Origin: Caryophanales bacterium UBA6879
GTDB lineage: Bacteria > Bacillota_I > Bacilli_A > RFN20 > CAG-288
Length of the DNA stretch: 12,425 nt
Reading direction: 5' to 3'
NCBI GenBank assembly: GCA_002449135.1
Contig: DKCH01000057.1
Span: 1-12,425, forward strand
Made by a program: the position numbers and the translations under genes. This document shows positions 6,999-12,425 of this stretch, piece after piece (the stretch's first letter is position 1; each line of letters opens with the position of its first letter). The notes under the pieces were generated by a model. That model ran no database searches. It worked only from the letters and a program-made list of their open reading frames with translations, and was not told the origin of the DNA.

Positions 6999-8075
6999 AT
7001 GGAACGTTACATACTTTTAGAAGATGGTACTTTACTTAAAGGAACTGCTTTTGGTGGAAAAATTAAAAGACAAATGTCAGAAATTGTTTTTAACACTTCA
7101 TTAACTGGCTACCAAGAGATTATTTCAGATCCATCATATTTTGGACAAACTGTAGTTTTTACTAATCCTCTAATAGGAAATTATGGAATTAATCGTGATG
7201 ATTTTGAATCACTTGAAGTAGCATTAGATGGTATTATTACCTCTTCTTGTTGTGAAAATCCATCTAATTGGCGTAGTAATTTATCATTAGATGAATACTT
7301 AAAACAACAAAATATCCCAGGAATTGAAGATGTAGATACACGCTTATTAACTTTAAGAATAAGAGAACATGGCTCGATGCGTTCCATAATGTTAGAAGAA
7401 CCATTTAATTACCAAGAAGAATTAGAAAAACTAAAACTTACAAAATTTAGACACGACCATACCTTACAAGTAATGACAAAAAGAATTTATGAGATTCCCT
7501 CTTCTGGAAATAAAAGAATCGTTTTATTAGATTTTGGTTGTAAATTAAATATTATCCATGAATTAACAAAAAGAAGCTGTTCAGTAATTGTGGTCCCTGG
7601 AAACACTTCTTATGAAAAAATTCTTTCTTACTCACCAGACGGGATCATGCTTTCAAATGGACCAGGTGATCCTTTAGATAATTTAGAAGCTATTAATAAC
7701 ATAAGAAAATTAATTGAAAATGATATTCCAATATTTGGAATTTGTTTAGGTCATCAATTAGTTTCTTTAGCTAGTGGTGGCCTTACTTACAAAATGAAAT
7801 TTGGCCATCGTGGAGGAAACCAACCAGTCTTAGATCTTCATAATGGAAGAACACTAATAACAAGTCAAAATCATTCATACGCTGTAGATAATAACTCATT
7901 AAAAAATACAGATTTAGAAGTAACTCATATTAATTTAAACGATAAAACTATCGAAGGTTTAAAAAGTAAATATCATCCTCTATTTGCAGTCCAATTTCAT
8001 CCAGAAGCTTGTGCTGGACCTCATGATGCAAATTATTTATTTGATCAATTTATTTCATTAATAGAAAGTAGATAA
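6999..8075 (+). CDS. carA: Carbamoyl-phosphate synthase small (glutaminase) subunit
   Basis: CarA hydrolyses glutamine and channels ammonia to CarB for carbamoyl phosphate synthesis. The 358 residues are normal. The N-terminal half is the CarA-specific domain (TSLTGYQE at 33-40, SYFGQ near 46-50). The C-terminal half, from about residue 172, is a class I glutamine amidotransferase: SNGPGDP (219-225), nucleophile C249 in GICLGHQ, NHSYAVD (291-297), and H334/E336 in FHPEA, completing the Cys-His-Glu triad. Translation starts one base after the pyrC stop, with GGAGG at 6988-6992 inside the end of pyrC. Being in the pyr operon, this is the pyrimidine-assigned copy (pyrAA in Bacillus naming); whether a separate arginine copy exists cannot be seen here. 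Confidence 0.97.
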   Translation: MERYILLEDGTLLKGTAFGGKIKRQMSEIVFNTSLTGYQEIISDPSYFGQTVVFTNPLIGNYGINRDDFESLEVALDGIITSSCCENPSNWRSNLSLDEYLKQQNIPGIEDVDTRLLTLRIREHGSMRSIMLEEPFNYQEELEKLKLTKFRHDHTLQVMTKRIYEIPSSGNKRIVLLDFGCKLNIIHELTKRSCSVIVVPGNTSYEKILSYSPDGIMLSNGPGDPLDNLEAINNIRKLIENDIPIFGICLGHQLVSLASGGLTYKMKFGHRGGNQPVLDLHNGRTLITSQNHSYAVDNNSLKNTDLEVTHINLNDKTIEGLKSKYHPLFAVQFHPEACAGPHDANYLFDQFISLIESR

Positions 8076-8078
8076 AAT

Positions 8079-11000
8079 ATGAAAAGAACTGATATTAAAA
8101 AGATTTTAGTAATAGGCTCAGGACCTATTGTAATTGGCCAAGGTGCTGAATTTGACTATTCAGGAACTCAGGCTTGCTTAGCCTTAAAAGAAGAAGGCTA
8201 CCAAGTAATACTAATAAATTCAAATCCAGCAACTATTATGACTGATACATTAATAGCAGATAAAGTTTATTTAGAACCATTAACTTTAGAATCTGCCAAA
8301 AGAGTAATTTATAAAGAAAGACCAGATGCCATTTTAGGTACTTTAGGCGGACAAACAGGTTTAAATTTAACTGTTGATTTAGCTAAATCAGGAATCTTAA
8401 AACAGTTTAATGTAGAAATTTTAGGAACCTCTTTAGAAGCAATTAATAAAGCCAGTGATCGTGAACTTTTTAAAGAATTAATGCTAAAAATCCAAGAACC
8501 TATGGCCGAATCATTTGAAATAGAAACAATTGAAGAAGCTAAAAAGGCCGCAAATAAAATTGGTTATCCTGTAGTAATAAGACCTTTTTATACCTTAGGA
8601 GGTACTGGTGGTGGTTTTGCTTCAAACGAAAATGAATTAATAGAAATCTCAAAATCAGGTTTATCAGTTTCTCCTATTCATAAATGTTTAGTAGAAAAAT
8701 CATTATCTGGTTATAAAGAAATCGAATATGAAGTTATTAGAGATAATAAAGATAATGCCATTGTTATTTGTGGAATGGAAAATGTAGATCCTGTAGGAAT
8801 TCATACAGGTGATTCTATAGTAGTAGCACCATTACAAACTCTAACAGATAAAGAAAATCAAATGCTAAGAGATGTAAGTTTAAAAATCATTCGTGCTTTA
8901 AAAATCTGTGGTGGTTGTAATGTTCAAATAGCTTTGGATCCAAATTCATTTAGATATTACATAATCGAAGTAAATCCTCGTGTTTCTCGTTCTTCAGCAC
9001 TTGCTAGTAAAGCTACTGGTTATCCTATTGCTGAGATTTCAGCTAAACTAGCTGTAGGTCTTACTTTAGATGAAATTATTAATCCAGTCACCAAAACATC
9101 TTCTGCTCTTTTTGAACCAACTTTAGATTATTTAGTAATTAAATTTCCGCGTTTTCCATTTGATAAATTTCCTACTGCAGATTCACGTTTAACCACCCAA
9201 ATGAAAGCTACAGGGGAAGTAATGTCGATTGGTACATCATTTGAAGAAGCTATTTTAAAAGCAATTAGATCATTAGAAATGAAGATCGATAGTTTAGAAT
9301 ATAAAGGCTTTAATAACAAAACAATAGAAGAATTACTTAAATATCTTACTGATAAAGATTATCTACAAATTTTTGCCATTGGTGAATTATTAAGAAGAAA
9401 CTTTTCTATAGAAAAAATACATGATATTACCAAAGTTGATAAGTTCTTCTTAAATAAATTATTAAAAATAGCTTTAATAGAAGAAGAAGTAAAAAACAAC
9501 AAATTAAACTTAGAAGTATTAAAGAAAGCTAAAAAAATGAATCTAGCTAACTCATATATTTCTAGAGTATGGAATATCTCAGAGCTAGAATTAGAAGCAA
9601 TCGAAAAAGACAATAACTTAATTCCTGTATATAAAATGGTAGACACCTGTGCTGGTGAATTTTCTTCTTCTACTCCTTATTTTTATTCCACTTATAAACA
9701 AGAAAACGAATCAAAAAGATCTAATAAAAATAAAATAATAGTCTTAGGTTCTGGTCCTATTAGAATCGGTCAAGGGGTTGAATTTGATTATGCAACTGTC
9801 CATTGTATTTTAACTATTAAAAAGGCTAATTATGAAGCAATAGTTATTAATAACAACCCAGAAACAGTTTCAACTGATTTTAAAATTTCAGATAAATTAT
9901 ACTTTGAACCATTAACTATTGAAGATGTAATTAATATTGTAAACTTAGAAAAACCTCTAGGTGTTATTGTTCAATTTGGTGGTCAAACTGCTATTAATCT
10001 AACTGAAGAATTAACTAAAAGAAACATTAAAATTTTAGGTACACAATTAGAAGGAATAGATCAAGCTGAAGATCGTAATCAATTTGAAAAGTTAATGGCT
10101 GAATTAAAAATACCTACACCAAAAGGTGCTTCAGCTTTTACTTTACAAGAGGCTAAAAATATCGCTCACAAGATCGGTTTTCCAATAGTTATTAGGCCTA
10201 GTTATGTTCTTGGTGGAAGAGCAATGCAAATTGTAAATAATGATGAAGAACTAGATATTTATATGCAACATGCTGTAAAAGAAATTAGCCATAATTCACC
10301 AGTTCTACTTGATAAATATATCAAAGGAAAAGAAGTAGAAATTGATGCAATAAGCGATGGAAAAGAAGTGTTTATTCCTGGTATTATGTCTCAAGTAGAA
10401 AGAGCAGGTATCCATTCTGGTGATTCTACTTCTATCTACCCTCCTACAAATCTTTCAAAAAAGGTTAAAGAAACCATTGTTAAATATACTACTCAAATAG
10501 GAATTGGTTTTAAAATTATAGGGCTTTTTAACATTCAATTTGATGTAGATTTTAAAACCAACAAAGTATATGTCATTGAAGTAAATCCACGTTCATCACG
10601 TACAATTCCTTATCTTTCAAAAGCTACAAATGTTAGAATGTGTGAAATTGCTACTTTAGCTATCTTAGGTAAATCATTAAAAGAACAAGGAATTAAACCA
10701 GGTTTAAAAGAAGAAATAAAAGATTGCTATTTTGTAAAACATCCAGCTTTCTCTTTTTCAAAAATTAGATCAGTAGATACAACCTTAGGTCCAGAAATGA
10801 AATCTACAGGTGAATCATTAGGTATAGATATCTCATTAAACAAGGCTATGGCTAAAGCATTTTTAGGAACAGGAGTAAAACTTCCTTTATCAAGTAATGT
10901 TTTAATTACAACATCAGATCGTGATAAAGAACAAATGCTTCCACTTGCAAAAAGATTCTTTGATATTGGTTATGGTATTTATGCTACTAGTGGAACAGCT

Positions 11001-11285
11001 AAATTTTTAAAAGATCATGGATTAGTAATCAAAGAAGCAAGAAAAGTTTCCGAAAAAGTAGATTTAAGAGAAGATGTTTTATCACTAATTAGAAGCAAAA
11101 AAGTAACATATGTAATTAATACTCAATTATTTGAAGATCGAATATCGTCATTAGATGGCTTCTTTATTAGAAGAGTTAGCTGGGAAAATGGTGTCTTTTG
11201 TATGACTTGCTTAGATACTGTTTCAGCTTTACTTGATGTTTTAGAAGATGAATCTTATTCTTTATTGCCACTAAAGGAGGAATAA
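8079..11285 (+). CDS. carB: Carbamoyl-phosphate synthase large subunit
   Basis: CarB makes carbamoyl phosphate from bicarbonate, ammonia delivered by CarA, and two ATP. At 1068 residues it is full length. It shows the internal duplication of the family: GSGPIVIGQGAEFDYSGT near 13-30 repeats as GSGPIRIGQGVEFDYAT from about 555. Each half has an ATP-grasp site: RPFYTLGGTGGG (168-179) with EVNPR at 297-301, then RPSYVLGGRAM (from R706) with EVNPR at 834-838. Residues about 400-550 are the oligomerisation region, and about 936-1068 the MGS-like allosteric domain (TSGTAKFL, VINT, LDT), where UMP or PRPP may act. The usual EG-x-P loop of that domain appears altered here (SEKVDLRED). The gene starts 3 bases after the carA stop and lacks a strong ribosome site (only GAAAG at 8064-8068), unlike its neighbours, which suggests coupling to carA for balanced subunits. 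Confidence 0.97.
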   Translation: MKRTDIKKILVIGSGPIVIGQGAEFDYSGTQACLALKEEGYQVILINSNPATIMTDTLIADKVYLEPLTLESAKRVIYKERPDAILGTLGGQTGLNLTVDLAKSGILKQFNVEILGTSLEAINKASDRELFKELMLKIQEPMAESFEIETIEEAKKAANKIGYPVVIRPFYTLGGTGGGFASNENELIEISKSGLSVSPIHKCLVEKSLSGYKEIEYEVIRDNKDNAIVICGMENVDPVGIHTGDSIVVAPLQTLTDKENQMLRDVSLKIIRALKICGGCNVQIALDPNSFRYYIIEVNPRVSRSSALASKATGYPIAEISAKLAVGLTLDEIINPVTKTSSALFEPTLDYLVIKFPRFPFDKFPTADSRLTTQMKATGEVMSIGTSFEEAILKAIRSLEMKIDSLEYKGFNNKTIEELLKYLTDKDYLQIFAIGELLRRNFSIEKIHDITKVDKFFLNKLLKIALIEEEVKNNKLNLEVLKKAKKMNLANSYISRVWNISELELEAIEKDNNLIPVYKMVDTCAGEFSSSTPYFYSTYKQENESKRSNKNKIIVLGSGPIRIGQGVEFDYATVHCILTIKKANYEAIVINNNPETVSTDFKISDKLYFEPLTIEDVINIVNLEKPLGVIVQFGGQTAINLTEELTKRNIKILGTQLEGIDQAEDRNQFEKLMAELKIPTPKGASAFTLQEAKNIAHKIGFPIVIRPSYVLGGRAMQIVNNDEELDIYMQHAVKEISHNSPVLLDKYIKGKEVEIDAISDGKEVFIPGIMSQVERAGIHSGDSTSIYPPTNLSKKVKETIVKYTTQIGIGFKIIGLFNIQFDVDFKTNKVYVIEVNPRSSRTIPYLSKATNVRMCEIATLAILGKSLKEQGIKPGLKEEIKDCYFVKHPAFSFSKIRSVDTTLGPEMKSTGESLGIDISLNKAMAKAFLGTGVKLPLSSNVLITTSDRDKEQMLPLAKRFFDIGYGIYATSGTAKFLKDHGLVIKEARKVSEKVDLREDVLSLIRSKKVTYVINTQLFEDRISSLDGFFIRRVSWENGVFCMTCLDTVSALLDVLEDESYSLLPLKEE

Positions 11286-11287
11286 TA

Positions 11288-11995
11288 ATGGAAGTTAAAG
11301 AATTTAAAATTTTACGAAACAAAAAAATAGCAAAAGATACTTACCTCCTTCAATTCGAAGGTCAATTTAATAGTAAAGTTAAACCAGGTCAATTTATTGA
11401 GGTTTTAATTCCTAACTTCTACTTAAGAAGACCCTTTGGAATTTATGAATATACTAACAAAAGCTTTTCAATTATTTATAAAGTAATAGGAGAAGGAACT
11501 AAGAACTTAGTTAATTTAAAAAAGGGAACAAAATTAAATATATTAGGTCCTTTAGGAACAAGTTTCCCCATAATAAAAAACAAAGAAGCCATTTTGGTTA
11601 GTGGAGGTGTTGGTTTTGCTCCACTAAGCTTTTTAGCAAGCGAATTAGAAAAAAAGAAAATTAAATACACTTTCTTACTAGGATTTAATTCAGAAAAAGA
11701 ACAACCAAAATTAGAATTTAAAAATTCAAAAATAGCTTATTTTAAAAACAATTTAACACCATGTGATCTACTAAAAAAAGAAAACACAAAAGACAAAATC
11801 ATCTATGCTTGTGGTCCTTTATTAATGCTACAAGATATAAATAAAAACTACGATGATGGTTTCATATCTTTAGAAGCTAGAATGGGTTGTGGATATGGTG
11901 TTTGTAATGGCTGTGCTATTAAAACATTTGATAATCAAGCTAAAAAAATATGTAAAGATGGTCCTGTTTTTAAATTAAAGGAGGTAATTTTCTAA
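11288..11995 (+). CDS. pyrK: Dihydroorotate dehydrogenase electron-transfer subunit
   Basis: PyrK carries FAD and a [2Fe-2S] cluster and moves electrons from the FMN of PyrD to NAD+. The protein has 235 residues, slightly shorter than the roughly 255-260 of Bacillus and Lactococcus forms. It shows the FAD-binding RRPFGI (47-52), GPLGTSF (87-93), the nucleotide-binding SGGVGFAPL (105-113) and ACGPLLML (174-181). The cluster is given by C201, C206, C209 and C222, the expected C-x4-C-x2-C-x12-C pattern. A small oddity is Gly at the usual Ser of the RRPxS flavin motif. AGGAGG at 11275-11280, inside the end of carB, lies seven bases before the start. The stop overlaps the pyrD ATG by one base, fitting the tight PyrD-PyrK complex. 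Confidence 0.95.
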   Translation: MEVKEFKILRNKKIAKDTYLLQFEGQFNSKVKPGQFIEVLIPNFYLRRPFGIYEYTNKSFSIIYKVIGEGTKNLVNLKKGTKLNILGPLGTSFPIIKNKEAILVSGGVGFAPLSFLASELEKKKIKYTFLLGFNSEKEQPKLEFKNSKIAYFKNNLTPCDLLKKENTKDKIIYACGPLLMLQDINKNYDDGFISLEARMGCGYGVCNGCAIKTFDNQAKKICKDGPVFKLKEVIF

Positions 11996-12425
11996 TGGAT
12001 TTAACAACTAATTTACCAGGTTTAAAATTAAAAAACCCAGTTCTTCCTGCTAGTGGAACATGTGGATATGGAAAAGAATTTGAAGAATTTTACGATTTAA
12101 ATATTTTAGGTGGAATTATTACAAAATCCTTAACTAAAGAAGAAAGATTTGGAAATCCATTACCAAGAATAGCTGAAGGAAAAATGGGAACCTTAAACTG
12201 CATTGGTTTACAAAATCCTGGTTTAGATCATGTAGCTGATATAGAAATTCCTTATTTAATTAATAATTATCCTGATTTACCTTTAATTGTCTCTATTGCA
12301 GGAGATAAAACTCAAGATTACATTGATTGTATAAATAGATTAAATAAAATAAATGGTATTAATGCCTATGAAATTAACATCTCTTGTCCTAATGTTTCAA
12401 ATGGTGGTTGTGCTTTATCTAGTGA
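11995..12425 (+). CDS. pyrD: Dihydroorotate dehydrogenase class 1B, catalytic subunit (N-terminal part)
   Basis: Starts at the ATG overlapping the pyrK stop (TAATG), with AGGAGG at 11979-11984, and runs open for 143 codons to the right edge; the full protein should be about 300-310 residues. It oxidises dihydroorotate to orotate using FMN in a TIM barrel. Visible motifs are NPVLPASGTCGYGKEF (14-29), K44 in ITKSLT, GNPLPR (53-58), NCIGLQNPG with N68, and EINISCPNV with N128 and the putative catalytic Cys131. The sequence after SCPN (VSNGG) resembles class 1B rather than the PGKP of class 1A, in agreement with the adjacent pyrK. The product is cytosolic and NAD-linked through PyrK. Confidence 0.96.
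   Translation, partial: MDLTTNLPGLKLKNPVLPASGTCGYGKEFEEFYDLNILGGIITKSLTKEERFGNPLPRIAEGKMGTLNCIGLQNPGLDHVADIEIPYLINNYPDLPLIVSIAGDKTQDYIDCINRLNKINGINAYEINISCPNVSNGGCALSS

Noticed and set aside
9128..9646. Open frames antisense to carB, and similar antisense frames at 1335-1529, 7181-7387 and 11476-11670.
   Set aside because: They lie wholly inside conserved genes, have no recognisable domain and are explained by AT-rich codon bias.
1..12425. tRNA or rRNA genes, CRISPR arrays, insertion sequences, or TGA read as Trp.
   Set aside because: No cloverleaf, repeat-spacer array, transposase frame or terminal repeat was seen. Trp is encoded by TGG, and the standard code gives full-length family proteins.

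Overview
The window comes from an AT-rich, low-GC Gram-positive-type bacterium (Bacillota). The evidence is the A/T-dominated codon use, strong AGGAGG ribosome binding sites, and a pyrimidine operon in the Bacillus/Lactococcus order with a PyrK-dependent (class 1B, NAD-linked) dihydroorotate dehydrogenase. That enzyme type fits an anaerobic or microaerophilic fermenter. Tryptophan is written TGG, every complete gene ends in TAA, and the reading frames stay open under the standard code, so this is not a TGA=Trp mollicute. I cannot name the species. An uncultured gut lineage near Erysipelotrichia or the deep Mollicutes is a guess from composition and gene style only.

Layout: the left third (1-4521) is transcribed leftward and the right two thirds (4800-12425) rightward, from a 278-bp divergent intergenic region. 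Reading outward to the left: a class I aspartate-type aminotransferase (4521 to 3346), then a divergent ATP-type PEP carboxykinase homologue that shares one base with it (3346 to 1694), then, after a 102-bp gap with its own candidate promoter, two Ser-rich lipoproteins (1591-518, and 514 running off the left edge). Reading to the right: pyrB, pyrC, carA, carB, pyrK and the first 143 codons of pyrD, with junctions between a one-base overlap and three bases. This is evidently one operon; pyrF and pyrE may lie beyond the right edge.

How the genes work together: CarA/CarB make carbamoyl phosphate from glutamine, bicarbonate and ATP. PyrB joins it to aspartate. PyrC closes the ring to dihydroorotate. 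PyrD with PyrK oxidises that to orotate and passes electrons to NAD+. The divergent pair is a plausible feeder: the PEPCK homologue could carboxylate PEP to oxaloacetate and the aminotransferase could turn it into aspartate, the co-substrate of PyrB. This link is inferred from gene identity, conserved catalytic residues and position; nothing in the sequence proves it. No PyrR gene, PyrR-binding attenuator or known riboswitch is visible before pyrB, whose predicted leader is only about 35 nt.

Most of the window is an ordinary pyrimidine operon. I do not see a clearly new system. The least ordinary parts are the PEPCK homologue with an HPr-kinase-like P-loop, its coupling to an aspartate aminotransferase opposite pyrB, and the small inverted repeats in the control regions.
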